From contig JAJRSO010000063.1 of NCBI GenBank assembly GCA_024278755.1, positions 62,001 to 126,000 on the forward strand: a stretch of 64,000 nucleotides of DNA, written 5' to 3'. This DNA comes from Calditrichota bacterium. Its GTDB lineage: Bacteria > Calditrichota > Calditrichia > Calditrichales > Calditrichaceae. The translations under genes were made by a program, and so were the position numbers. Shown here piece by piece: positions 29,901 through 38,249 of the stretch (the stretch's first letter is position 1; the number at the start of each line of letters is the position of its first letter). The notes under the pieces were generated by a model, which made no database searches, was not told the origin of the DNA, and worked only from the letters and a program-made list of their open reading frames with translations.

Positions 29901-32650
29901 ACCGCTTTCTCAGTGCAGAGATTGCCCGCGTTGTAAAAATTACGGAAGATAAGATCAAACTGGATCAACCGCTTACCAGCCTGGGGATTGATTCTCTGAT
30001 GGCTATTGAACTTAAAAATACCGTGGAAAGCAAACTGGACGTAAACCTGCCCATCGCCACACTATTGCAGGGACCTTCTATTTTGGATTTAGCGGCTGAA
30101 TTTATGCCGCAATTGGATCAGGAACAACCACAGCATAAAAAGACCGTATTAACCGAAAAGAAAACAAACGAAATACGCGATTTCAGATTGTCCAGCGGTC
30201 AGAAAGCGATGTTTTTTCAGCACCTGATGAATCCGGATAGTATTTTTAATCTCGCTTATGCCGTACGTATCCGTTCACAATTTGATAAAGAGATTCTGCA
30301 CCGTTCTTTTCAGGCGCTGGTGGATCGTCATCCTTCTTTGCGTACAACCTTTCATCTTATTGATGGACAACCCATCCAGCGCATTCATCCCGATATGCCG
30401 GCATTCTTTTATGAAGAGGCGGTTTCGGGTTGGAGTGATGAACGGATAAAAGCGCGTATTAACGAAGAAGTGCTCAACCATTTTGACCTTGAAAACGGCC
30501 CCCTAATGCGGGTTTTTCTGCTGGAACGTGCCGAGAATGACAGCATTCTGCTCTTTGTAATGCACCATATCGTAACGGATATCTGGTCGCAGGCGCTGTT
30601 ATTAAATGAAATGAGCCAGATTTTCGAAGCAGCCGGCGACACTTCCGCCCTGCCGGTGCATGCCGAAGATTACACCGACTATATCGAATGGCAGGATGAA
30701 CTGCTCGAAGGAGAATCCGGAATAAAACTGTTAAAGTACTGGGAAAAGAAACTTTCAGGCGGACTTCCCCAGCTTAATATTCCAACCGATCGTCCGCGAC
30801 CGGCGGTACAAACCTACCGTGGTTCTACCGAAACCATCTGGTTTCCGGAAGGATTGTCTGAAGCCGTACACCGTTTTGCCGAAGAAAACAACACCACTGT
30901 GTTTACCCTTCTGCTGGCTATTTATTATGTGATGCTTAACCGCTACACCGGCCAGGACGACATCGTGGTTGGTTCGCCGACGGCAGGCCGTAGTAAAAAA
31001 GAATTTGCCGAAATTATCGGATATTTTGTAAATCCAGTGCCTTTCCGGGCCAACCTAAGCGGCAATCCAACTTTTAAAGCATTTTTCGAGCAGGTCAAAG
31101 CAACCGTACTCGAAGCCTTTGATCATATGGATTATCCCTTAACGCAAATGGTCGAAAAGTTGCAGCCGCAACGTGATCCTAGCCGAACGCCGCTCTTCCA
31201 AACCATGTTCATTCTGCAACGGGCCCACTTGATGCACGATCAGGGACTTTCCAAATTTGCCCTGAGTCGCGAAGGCGCCACGCTCAACTTAGGCGGGCTA
31301 ACCATCGAATCTATGGAATTGGAACAGGGCGTCGCTCCGTTTGATTTAACCATGATGGCTGTCGAATCCGGAAGCGGTCTGGCTGCTTCACTTGGCTATA
31401 ATGTGGATCTGTTTGAAGCGGAAACCATCCGACGCATGTTGAAACATTACCTTATTCTTGTCGAAGATGTGATTCGCAACGCATCGCGGCCGGTTTCCCG
31501 CCTGCGTATGTTACCGGAAGAAGAATACACCATGCTGACCAAAGAGTGGAATACGACCACAGAAATCCTTCCGGAAGACGTCTGTATTCATCAAATTATC
31601 GAAGCGCGTGTTGCGGAATTTCCTCATAAAACCGCCGTTGCATTTGAAGGAGACGCCCTCACGTATGCCGAACTGAATGCAAAAGCCAACCAACTGGCAC
31701 TTCATCTTCAACAAAAGGGCGCCGGCCCCGAAACACTGGCCGGTATTTGTGTGGAACGATCCCTGGATATGATTATCGCTATCCTGGCCGTATTAAAAGC
31801 CGGGGCGGCCTATGTACCTATCGATCCCACCTACCCGCAGGAACGGATCCAGTATATGTTTACCGATGCGAATCTTAAGCTTATACTAACCCATAAACAT
31901 CTGCTGAATAAGGTGGAAAATACAAACGCCAAAATCATTTTATTGGATGTGGATCGCGCAGAAATTGAAACCGCCGCCACCGAAAATCCGAATCCAGCTA
32001 CGGACCCGGCAAATCTGGCTTATATCATTTACACCTCCGGTTCTACGGGCAAACCGAAAGGCACTATGCTCTACCATCGGGGATTGATCAATGCATTACA
32101 TTCCACCCGCAAAAACTACTTTGTTAGCGCGGATTCCAAAGTACTGCAATTTGCTTCTTTCAGTTTCGACGCTTCCGTGGAGGAGATATTCAGCACCCTT
32201 ACCGCCGGCGCTACTTTGCAGCTGGTGCGTAAAGAAACCCTGCTATCACTGGCCGAATTAATCGATTTAATTAACAAACAAAAGATAACCAATATTACGC
32301 TGCCGCCATCGGTGCTGTCTGTGTTACAACCCAACGATTTCCCCACGGTGCAAACGGTCGTTTCCGCCGGAGAGAAATGTCCTCCGGAAACCGCGGCCCG
32401 TTGGGCGGAAAATCGTAATTTTATTAACGGATACGGCCCTACAGAGGCAACAATCTGTACCGCCACTTATTTAACGGAAACACCGTTTGAACGGTACACA
32501 TTGCCAATCGGCAAACCGATCCGCAACGTTCAGGCCTATATATTGGATGCGAATCTCAATCCGGTTCCCGTTGGTGTGCCGGGTGAATTGTATATCGGCG
32601 GAGCAGGCATTGCCCGCGGATATTTTAACCGTCCGGCCCTAACCGCCTAA
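23906..32650 (+). CDS. Megasynthase B, first part: PKS module with dead reductive loop, then C and most of an A domain
   Basis: 2914 residues up to an in-frame TAA. Order: docking helix 1-35 (LSPLKRALVAIEEM); KS 36-460 (DTACSSS near 207, EAHGTGT, NIGHLE); AT 565-880 (GHSIGE, YAFHS); DH-like 925-1200; ER-like 1450-1740; KR-like 1760-1960; ACP near 2028 (GIDSLM); C 2080-2500 (HHIVTDIWS); A from about 2540 (YTSGSTGKPKG). The DH has lost its His (NNG in place of xDH). The ER nucleotide loop reads HTAFGKAA, and the KR lacks both its glycine loop and Tyr. The beta-ketone should therefore survive. By-eye A-domain pocket: D A E T V A G I C K, substrate not assigned. Without the TAA the frame runs on to 33415 (3169 residues). 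Confidence 0.88.
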   Translation: MSDNKRRLDNLSPLKRALVAIEEMKSKINTLQKEKTEPIAVIGLSCRFPGSHNAEEFWRLLRDGVDGISEVPPDRWDVDEYFDPEPGKPGKMTTKWGGFIEDIDQFDPQFFGISPREAYKMDPQQRLLLEVAWEALEDAGFTLPRLSKSKTGVFIGISNNDYSHLGDTDYKKIDAYAGTGNAFSIAANRLSYTLDLGGPSIAIDTACSSSLVATHLACQSLRTRESDLALAGGAGLILSPELTITFSQAQMMGAGGRCRTFDAEADGYVRGEGIGIIVLKRLSDARRDKDNILAVIRGSAVNQDGKSNGITAPNSLAQQKVIRQALKNANVKPEDIDYVEAHGTGTILGDPIEVQALGMVMKNRPMDNKCYIGSVKTNIGHLEAAAGIAGIIKTVLLLKNRQIPPHLHFKKINPHIAIDEMPFSIPTEGVRWDDESKRYKAGISAFGFGGTNAHMILEEAPRIKTELTEEVKQIKPLLIPLSAQNDEALRELASNYLQLLRESEDKSQGYLYTLAYNAALRRNHFDHRLALIAEDPTELLNQLQLYTEHKEGHFIAGRQDPSFRPKIAFVYSGQGPQWWAMGRELFRQDALFKDTITRISTLLEPYTNWSLIDELHKNEDESRLDQTEIAQPALFAIQVALTAVWKELGIVPDSVTGHSIGEIAAAHVSGILSLEDAVKVVFHRSKLMQEATGLGKMAAVDLPYDELKKILAGYEDNVSLGAHNSYTSNVISGEEKAIDAILSKLQTQDVFYKKLPVNYAFHSPQMQPFSARLRDAIRGITIHRMKIPVISTVTGKTAQDKDYGPDYWGRNIRECVQFSDAIDLLLEQEHTIFIEVGPHPVLKNYIRQNLEKQNRTAFILPSLRRKEAERAQMLLTVGQLYTIGYSIDWQKLTPVEAGFIRLPFYPFQRERYWIDDPQKSDFEEKDRHEHPLLGKEHRSALMPNNPNWTVQLKYDYVAYLNNGRETHSPSLPESAYLEMAMAASAQTFNTEHMILQNIVFKNSLTVRESETRQLHFSLSPVSAKKAYFQAYSKPLHNSDESGWVMHSLGSIVAEDVLPEKDNIHLDIEALKSKMQNAGTVKEFFSELKSSQQILENLSKASDEVWIGEDEILMHFNNKDTDSFQPETYRVHPMIIDNLIQLIALAAQIKEKRPVFYKPHSVGTFKLVSSPKSEFWANISIHRNQNGKPVLLSQIRLVHNDGSPIFEMNDLRLQTLSLGDVMSNLFYEIEWKKLNATVNKRKTAELPSKWLIFSDESEWSHSLIQKLVLKGKSCIVANYGSENKKLREGLYHFNPAQKERFRETLAPVIHSETGLLYLWNLDPTTNVDSFLNNTIEILHGLETKPAEIWLYTESAVAVKNQPPELDPHQAFLWDMQRNLSLKFPGLAIRVVNLNSQSANLFDLLYLTSEEDTIALQGKDIFAPRLIRSQQMERMNRITGQFPSLSESRMKPEANELEIEVKACTITMKNFKSFSAPADETPHPFGIECAGIVKSVGKNVTAFKKGDPVVAFGLKGVNKYTLAHYKLVQPKPENLSFEEAGSLPLAYLSTHYALTFLARIQQKEDVLIHDAHTAFGKAALSIARHFNSRIFATVETSEQKTALEASGIKNVFLNTSLDYIDSISDITTGNGVDIIVNTASNEQMSGSFSILKDFGRFLELNTDGSFDQPLVYHHLRRNVSFFAVDMKHIAAGQPDLVHTIFAEVMDLVKKSVYEIPAYKTVSYSALVAEPIYLQQLRSEEKVVLSFSKKTAAPDAGLQLLSSDKKYFIAASFDENEKALVDWMAENGASDFYLYHFNKEEGRKQNFRKSAIKINRIEKLADLPSSEINGVIISLGAFSEERDINDLKKDVIEIARLFTDQPLDLFVSLSSFDLGILELSRAKVHRLDHLILSFHHRRLQKNLRSLHLQLGGNTPDNREKAIHRWNILSHLLSNVSGRIIINETNWQTLFSKFEGKSIPALYKQLLPRKKPLQSGAGGKKEPDISRADLMAADPYKRQALLNRFLSAEIARVVKITEDKIKLDQPLTSLGIDSLMAIELKNTVESKLDVNLPIATLLQGPSILDLAAEFMPQLDQEQPQHKKTVLTEKKTNEIRDFRLSSGQKAMFFQHLMNPDSIFNLAYAVRIRSQFDKEILHRSFQALVDRHPSLRTTFHLIDGQPIQRIHPDMPAFFYEEAVSGWSDERIKARINEEVLNHFDLENGPLMRVFLLERAENDSILLFVMHHIVTDIWSQALLLNEMSQIFEAAGDTSALPVHAEDYTDYIEWQDELLEGESGIKLLKYWEKKLSGGLPQLNIPTDRPRPAVQTYRGSTETIWFPEGLSEAVHRFAEENNTTVFTLLLAIYYVMLNRYTGQDDIVVGSPTAGRSKKEFAEIIGYFVNPVPFRANLSGNPTFKAFFEQVKATVLEAFDHMDYPLTQMVEKLQPQRDPSRTPLFQTMFILQRAHLMHDQGLSKFALSREGATLNLGGLTIESMELEQGVAPFDLTMMAVESGSGLAASLGYNVDLFEAETIRRMLKHYLILVEDVIRNASRPVSRLRMLPEEEYTMLTKEWNTTTEILPEDVCIHQIIEARVAEFPHKTAVAFEGDALTYAELNAKANQLALHLQQKGAGPETLAGICVERSLDMIIAILAVLKAGAAYVPIDPTYPQERIQYMFTDANLKLILTHKHLLNKVENTNAKIILLDVDRAEIETAATENPNPATDPANLAYIIYTSGSTGKPKGTMLYHRGLINALHSTRKNYFVSADSKVLQFASFSFDASVEEIFSTLTAGATLQLVRKETLLSLAELIDLINKQKITNITLPPSVLSVLQPNDFPTVQTVVSAGEKCPPETAARWAENRNFINGYGPTEATICTATYLTETPFERYTLPIGKPIRNVQAYILDANLNPVPVGVPGELYIGGAGIARGYFNRPALTA
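32648..32650 (+). other. In-frame TAA stop inside the A domain of megasynthase B
   Basis: The frame reads RPALTA-stop-RFIPDPF and continues open in the same frame to 33415. The paralogous A domain in megasynthase D has RETLTAERFIANPF with GAA CGG at the same place, so a single G-to-T change turns Glu into TAA. The position is between core motifs A6 and A7. Confidence 0.9.
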
Positions 32651-32686
32651 CGGTTTATCCCCGATCCGTTTAGCGACAGTGAAGGG

Positions 32687-33415
32687 ATGCGGCTCTATCG
32701 TACCGGCGATCTGGTGCGTTTCTTGACAGATGGTAATATGGAATTTATCGATCGTATCGACTACCAGGTTAAAATTCGCGGATTCCGCATTGAGCTTGGG
32801 GAAATCGAAGCGGTTATTAGAAGTTGCAGCAATATAGGCGACGCGGCGGTTATTGCCCGGAAAATGGGCGGAGAGACACGTATCGCGGCCTATATCATCC
32901 CGAAAGACAGCGACGCATATGATGAAAATGAATTAAAATTGTGTATAAAAAAGAAATTACCGGATTACATGATTCCGGCGGCTGTGGTTAAAATGAGCGC
33001 TTTTCCGCTTACTTCCAACGGCAAACTGGATCGTAAAAAACTACCGGATCCGGAAGGTGAACAAAAAGGCCAGACCTTTGTAAAACCGGGTTCGGAAATC
33101 GAGCGTAAACTGGCGGCCATCTGGCAGGAAGTGTTACAGGTGGAACAGGTTGGCATCAACGACAGTTTTTTTGATTTGGGCGGTCATTCCTTAGGAATTG
33201 TACAGGTTCAGGGCAAAATAAAAGAAGTGTTTGACCGGGATGTAAACGTTGTGGAAATGTTTAAATATCCTACGATTGGTACGCTTGCCAAGTTTTTAGG
33301 CGATGAAAGCAGTTCCAGGGAAGCCATTAAAAAATCAATGAACCGGGCTTCGAGACAACGCGAGGCCACAAAAATTCAACAGCAACGAGTTAGACCAAGG
33401 AGACGAAATAGATGA
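32687..33415 (+). CDS. Megasynthase B, second part: end of A domain plus PCP and basic tail
   Basis: This is the in-frame continuation of B after the TAA at 32648. It is written from the first ATG (242 residues), but that ATG has no well-spaced ribosome binding site, so independent translation is doubtful. It carries A7 (YRTGDLVRF), A8 (VKIRGFRIELGEIEAVI), the A10 Lys in TSNGKLDRKKLP, and a PCP with FFDLGGHSLGIVQ. The tail is basic (VRPRRRNR) and is probably the docking end for a PKS partner. Megasynthase C begins inside its stop codon (ATGA). The A domain cannot work unless this part is joined to, or docks with, the first part. Confidence 0.75.
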   Translation: MRLYRTGDLVRFLTDGNMEFIDRIDYQVKIRGFRIELGEIEAVIRSCSNIGDAAVIARKMGGETRIAAYIIPKDSDAYDENELKLCIKKKLPDYMIPAAVVKMSAFPLTSNGKLDRKKLPDPEGEQKGQTFVKPGSEIERKLAAIWQEVLQVEQVGINDSFFDLGGHSLGIVQVQGKIKEVFDRDVNVVEMFKYPTIGTLAKFLGDESSSREAIKKSMNRASRQREATKIQQQRVRPRRRNR

Positions 33416-36400
33416 CAGACTCCAATGAAGGACTGGATATTGCAATTGTTGGCATGGCCGGAAAATTTCCGGGCGCGGATGATATAAACGCCTTTTGGGA
33501 ATTGCTTAAATCCGGAACCGAAGCGATTACCTGGTTTAGTGACAACGAACTCGCCGAAGCCGGAATCGATCCGAAATTAATTAACGATCCCAATTATATA
33601 AAATCACGGGCTATTATTAGCGACGAAGATAAATTTGACGCCCGCTTCTTCGATTTTTTTCCGCGGGAAGTGGAAATCATGGATCCGCAGCACCGCCTTT
33701 TTCTGGAAACAGCCTGGACAGCCCTGGAAAACGCCGGTTACCATGCTGATAATTTTGACGGATTAATTGGCTTATTCGGCGGAGTGAGCCTGAACACCTA
33801 TTTATATTCTTTTTTAATGTCCCAAAAAGGTATGATCAGCTCGGCCGAGGGATACCAGCTTTCTATCGGCAATGACAAAGATTTTTTAACCACACGCGTC
33901 TCCTATAAACTGAATTTAACCGGACCCAGTGTAAATGTACAGACCGCCTGTTCCACATCGCTGGTGGCCGTACACCTCGCCTGCCAAAATCTGCTCAACT
34001 TTAACTGCGATATGGCCCTGGCCGGCGGCGTATCCATTACCATTCCCCAAAAGCAGGGTTACTATTATCAGGAGGGAATGATTCTATCCAAAGACGGCCA
34101 CTGCCGCGCCTTCGATCAAAACGCCAGCGGTACCATCAGCGGCAGCGGCGTCGGTCTGGTTGTTTTAAAACGTCTCGATGAAGCGCTGGAAGACGGCGAC
34201 CATATTTTTGCCGTAATCAAAGGCTCCGCCTACAATAACGATGGCTCCAACCGGGTGGGATACACGGCGCCGTCCGTTGACGGACAGTCGGAAGTGATTG
34301 CCAACGCCCAGGCTGTCGCCGGAATTGATCCGGACACACTGAGCTACATTGAGACCCACGGGACAGGAACCATTATGGGCGACCCAATCGAAATCAACGC
34401 GCTGACGCAGGTATTTAACGAACAGACCAAGCGAAAACAGTTTTGCGCCATCGGTTCGGTAAAAGCCAATATCGGCCATCTCGACGCGGCGGCAGGCGTT
34501 GCGGGTTTGATTAAAACGGCGCTTTCTCTGCACAACAAACAGATCCCGGCCAGTATTAATTTTAAAACGCCCAACCCAAAAATCAATTTCGAAGACAGTC
34601 CTTTTTTTGTAAATACAAAACTGCGCGACTGGGATACGGAAAACGGGAATCCGCGCAGAGCCGGTATCAGCTCGTTCGGTATCGGCGGAACCAATGTTCA
34701 TGCCATTCTGGAAGAAGCGCCGGAAATTCCGCCTTCCGATGCGGCGCGGGAAAACAAACTGCTTCTCTTGTCCGCAAAGAGTCCGGAAGCGCTGGACGCC
34801 GCCACCGAAAATCTCTTGGCCTTTTTAAAAACGCATCCGCAAACCAATCTTGCCGACGCGGCTTTTACCCTGCAATTGGGACGTAAGCCATTCACACACC
34901 GGCGCATGCTGGTTTGTTCCACCACGGAAGACGCGATTAAGGCTTTGGAAAACAAAGACCCCAAACGGCTTCTTTCGTCCGCCCATCAAAAAGAACCCGT
35001 TAATCCTCCGGTTGCTTTTATGTTTAGCGGCCAGGGCGCTCAATACGTTAATATGGGTAAAGAGTTATATGACACTGAAATGGTTTTTAAAGAGGAAGTG
35101 GACAACTGCTGCCGTATTTTAGAAAACCATCTGAATCTGGATTTAAAATCCCTGCTCTTCCCTTCTTCGGAAATGGAAGAAGAAGCGGCGGCAAAACTGA
35201 ACCAAACGTATATTACGCAGCCGGCTCTGTTTGTCATCGAATATGCCCTGGCCAAATTATGGATGCACTGGGGCGTTCAGCCCACGGCGATGGTCGGACA
35301 CAGCATCGGTGAATATGTGGCCGCTTGTCTTTCCGGTGTAATGTCGTTGGAAGACGCGCTGAAGCTGGTGGCCGCCCGCGGCAAACTGATGCAGAATATG
35401 CCCGCCGGCGCAATGCTTAGCGTACAATTAGATGAAAGCGGATTACAGCCTTATCTAAGCGATTCCGTTTCCATCGGAGCTATCAACAGCGTGGGCGCGG
35501 CGGTTTTATCCGGCACATTTGAAGCCATCGAAGAGGTAGAACAAAAACTTAAAACCGCAAATGTTGAATTTCGCCGTCTGCACACATCGCACGCCTTTCA
35601 TTCGGCCATGATGGATCCGGTTATCAAAACTTTTACCGGACTGGTGGAACAAACGGTGCTAAACGAACCGCAGCTTCCGTATCTCTCTAATTTAAGCGGC
35701 ACCTGGATTACCCGGGAACAGGCCTTAGACCCGTCTTACTATGCACAACATCTGCGTAACGCCGTGCGTTTTATGGACAATGCCGGAAAACTGCTCGAAG
35801 ATGAGCAGATGATTTTACTGGAAGTGGGGCCGGGAACCAGTTTAAGTACGCTGGCTCGCCGTCATCCGGGCAACACACTGGGACGGCTTATCGCTTCGAC
35901 TCTTCCTCATCCGCAGGATAAAATAAGCGGCGAAACTTTTATTTTGAATACCATTGGTCTGATGTGGCTAAAAGGGCTTCAATTTGACTGGTTTAACTAC
36001 TACGGCGATGAACGTCGGCTTCGGCTGGCGCTTCCCACGTATCCTTTTGAACGGCAGCGTTACTGGATGCATGGGGGCGGCGCGGCAGCCATCGGAGGCG
36101 GGAAAAGCGAAACAACCTTCCATGGGCGCCATAGCGACATTACCGACTGGTTTTATCTGCCGGCCTGGAAACAGCGCAATCTTCCTTACGAGCCGGTGAC
36201 GAAAGAAATTAGCCGTAAGTGGCTTATTTTTAAAGACCCCACCGGTCTGGCCGTGAGCGTTATTGAACGGTTAAAACCCTATGTGGCTGATTTAGTGGTT
36301 GTAGAACGCGGTTCGGCCTACGGCCAAAAAGACGCCCGTACGTTTACCGCCCGGCCCGGTGTGGAAGAAGATTATGTACAGATCTTTAATGCGCTTAAAA

Positions 36401-38061
36401 ATGAAAATTTTGAACCCGACCATATTTTACATTTCTGGAATGTGGAACTGCGGCAAAAAGACCAGGGGTTCGAAGCGACTATTTTAACCGGATTTGAGAG
36501 CCTGCTCTTTCTGAGCAGGAGTCTTGCAAAATTCGGGTTAACCAATCCCCTGCGACTCGATATTATTTCCAATCATCTCTTCGAAATCACCGGATTCGAA
36601 TCCACCGATCCGGCCGTTGCCACCCTGCTGGGGCCAAGTCGTGTGATTGGTCAGGAATTCCCAAACATCACCTGCCGCAACATTGACGTTACCCTGCCGA
36701 CACGCATGGGTAATTCCATGACAAAACTGGCACAGCGATTAACCGCGGAATTTATCGAAGACCGCAGGGAGTTAGCCCTGGCCTATCGCGGCAAAGAACG
36801 TTGGGTGCAGGAATTTGAAGCGGTACGGCTGGAAAAAGCAGCACAGACGGCCGGCTATTTAAAAAAGAAAGGCGTCTATCTGATTACGGGCGGTTTGGGA
36901 CGCATCGGAATGACTCTGGCCAATCATCTGGCAATGACAGTGAACGCCCGCCTGGTTTTGGTTGACTTCTTTGATTTTCCGGCCAAAGAACAATGGAAAG
37001 AGTGGCTTGCCAAAAACGGCAGCGATGATTTAACCTCTCTTAAAATCAAACGTCTGCAAAACCTCGAAAACGCCGGCGCGGAAGTTATCGTCCTGCAGGC
37101 CGACGCCGCAGAAAAAGATCAGGTAGAATCGGTAATCAAACGGGCAGTTAAGCATTTTGGAGAAATTAACGGTATTATTCATGCAGCAGGCGTCATCGGT
37201 GCACACGCCTTTAAATCAATCCAGGAAATGACCGAAGAAGACTGGCTAAGCCAATTCCGCGCAAAAATTATCGGCGCACAAAATATCGCCGATGCTTTAA
37301 AAGATAAAAAGGTCGATTTTGTTCTGTTGCAGTCTTCCATGTCTTCCATTTTAGGCGGATTGGGATTTAGCGCCTATAGCGCTGCCAATGCCTTTTTAGA
37401 CGCCCTTACTTATGATCAAAATAAAAAATCAGATACCCAATGGATAAGCGTAAACTGGGACGGCTGGAATTTTGATCGAAAGGAATTAGAGGAAACCGGA
37501 CTCGGCGCGGAAACCGCCAAACTGGCCATTAAGCCGGAAGAAGGAATTACGGCCTTCGAACGTATTTTCAGCTACCGCGGCCTGTCGCAGGTTCTTGTTT
37601 CCACCGGTGACCTGCAATACCGCATCGACAAATGGCTGCATATGGAACATGTACAATCGGATAGTGGTTCCGGCGAACCCGGAACGCTGCATGCCCGACC
37701 CGATCTGCCCAACGCCTTTTTGGCCCCGGAGAACGAATTACAGGAAGCAATTGCGGCCATCTGGCAGCAGTTACTGGGAATCGAACCCATCGGCATTCAC
37801 GACGATTTCTTTGATTTAGGCGGCAACTCGTTAATGGGCACCCAGTTAATTTCACAGCTTCGGGAGGCCTTTCAGGTAGAACTGCCTCTGCGCAGCCTGT
37901 TTGAAGACCCGACTATTTCCGGTGTATCTAAAATAATTTCCGCCGGGAAAGAAGAAGCCGAAAGCAGCGAGATGTCCAAAATTGCCGATATGCTGGAACA
38001 GATGGAAAATATGTCCGAAGAAGAAGCGGCCAAAATGCTGAAAAAGAAAAAGGGTGACTAA
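33412..38061 (+). CDS. Megasynthase C: PKS module KS-AT-KR-ACP
   Basis: 1549 residues. KS 8-430 has the active Cys in QTACSTS near 180, HGTGT near 315 and NIGHLD. The TACSTS form is common in KS domains that accept chains from NRPS modules. AT 540-850 has GHSIGEY and HAFHS, favouring malonyl-CoA. A structural linker follows, then KR 1150-1340 with TGGLGRIG, the Ser in QSSMSS and the Tyr in AYSAAN. It lacks the LDD motif, so hydroxyl stereochemistry is open. ACP is near 1472 (GGNSLMG). The docking tail is MENMSEEEAAKML. Following the amino acid of module B, it would make a beta-hydroxy-gamma-amino (statine-like) unit. AAGGAG lies in front of the ATG, which overlaps B by 4 bp. Confidence 0.92.
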   Translation: MTDSNEGLDIAIVGMAGKFPGADDINAFWELLKSGTEAITWFSDNELAEAGIDPKLINDPNYIKSRAIISDEDKFDARFFDFFPREVEIMDPQHRLFLETAWTALENAGYHADNFDGLIGLFGGVSLNTYLYSFLMSQKGMISSAEGYQLSIGNDKDFLTTRVSYKLNLTGPSVNVQTACSTSLVAVHLACQNLLNFNCDMALAGGVSITIPQKQGYYYQEGMILSKDGHCRAFDQNASGTISGSGVGLVVLKRLDEALEDGDHIFAVIKGSAYNNDGSNRVGYTAPSVDGQSEVIANAQAVAGIDPDTLSYIETHGTGTIMGDPIEINALTQVFNEQTKRKQFCAIGSVKANIGHLDAAAGVAGLIKTALSLHNKQIPASINFKTPNPKINFEDSPFFVNTKLRDWDTENGNPRRAGISSFGIGGTNVHAILEEAPEIPPSDAARENKLLLLSAKSPEALDAATENLLAFLKTHPQTNLADAAFTLQLGRKPFTHRRMLVCSTTEDAIKALENKDPKRLLSSAHQKEPVNPPVAFMFSGQGAQYVNMGKELYDTEMVFKEEVDNCCRILENHLNLDLKSLLFPSSEMEEEAAAKLNQTYITQPALFVIEYALAKLWMHWGVQPTAMVGHSIGEYVAACLSGVMSLEDALKLVAARGKLMQNMPAGAMLSVQLDESGLQPYLSDSVSIGAINSVGAAVLSGTFEAIEEVEQKLKTANVEFRRLHTSHAFHSAMMDPVIKTFTGLVEQTVLNEPQLPYLSNLSGTWITREQALDPSYYAQHLRNAVRFMDNAGKLLEDEQMILLEVGPGTSLSTLARRHPGNTLGRLIASTLPHPQDKISGETFILNTIGLMWLKGLQFDWFNYYGDERRLRLALPTYPFERQRYWMHGGGAAAIGGGKSETTFHGRHSDITDWFYLPAWKQRNLPYEPVTKEISRKWLIFKDPTGLAVSVIERLKPYVADLVVVERGSAYGQKDARTFTARPGVEEDYVQIFNALKNENFEPDHILHFWNVELRQKDQGFEATILTGFESLLFLSRSLAKFGLTNPLRLDIISNHLFEITGFESTDPAVATLLGPSRVIGQEFPNITCRNIDVTLPTRMGNSMTKLAQRLTAEFIEDRRELALAYRGKERWVQEFEAVRLEKAAQTAGYLKKKGVYLITGGLGRIGMTLANHLAMTVNARLVLVDFFDFPAKEQWKEWLAKNGSDDLTSLKIKRLQNLENAGAEVIVLQADAAEKDQVESVIKRAVKHFGEINGIIHAAGVIGAHAFKSIQEMTEEDWLSQFRAKIIGAQNIADALKDKKVDFVLLQSSMSSILGGLGFSAYSAANAFLDALTYDQNKKSDTQWISVNWDGWNFDRKELEETGLGAETAKLAIKPEEGITAFERIFSYRGLSQVLVSTGDLQYRIDKWLHMEHVQSDSGSGEPGTLHARPDLPNAFLAPENELQEAIAAIWQQLLGIEPIGIHDDFFDLGGNSLMGTQLISQLREAFQVELPLRSLFEDPTISGVSKIISAGKEEAESSEMSKIADMLEQMENMSEEEAAKMLKKKKGD

Positions 38062-38201
38062 CAATTAACCATTCGTGTAGTTGAAGTGCTTTTCTAAAAG
38101 CAGGTAATTCTATTAATGAAGGATGGATATATTCTTCAGTTAAAATCATATCGTTTCGCTTTGCGAATAGTTCAACGGTATAAATACAATTTAAAAAAAG
38201 G

Positions 38202-38242
38202 ATTAATACTTAACAGTTAATAATTAACTGTTAAGTATTAAT
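38202..38242. repeat. 41-bp palindrome just upstream of megasynthase D
   Basis: Two perfectly complementary 20-base arms surround a single central A. The left arm is ATTAATACTTAACAGTTAAT. It ends 7 bp before the ATG at 38250, where no Shine-Dalgarno sequence is visible. In RNA it would form a long A/U-rich hairpin over the translation start; in DNA it could be a binding site for a dimeric protein. The rest of the 188-bp gap (38062-38249) holds only a small hairpin at 38088-38101. Confidence 0.85.
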
Positions 38243-38249
38243 TAATAAC

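Noticed and set aside
32648-32700. A frameshift as the cause of the split of megasynthase B
   Set aside because: The sequence before and after the TAA is in the same frame and aligns without a gap to paralogues; only one codon differs. The same holds at 47648.
34165-34701. A 178-codon minus-strand frame within megasynthase C
   Set aside because: It mirrors the conserved KS domain in an antisense frame. Similar shadow frames appear opposite every KS in the window.
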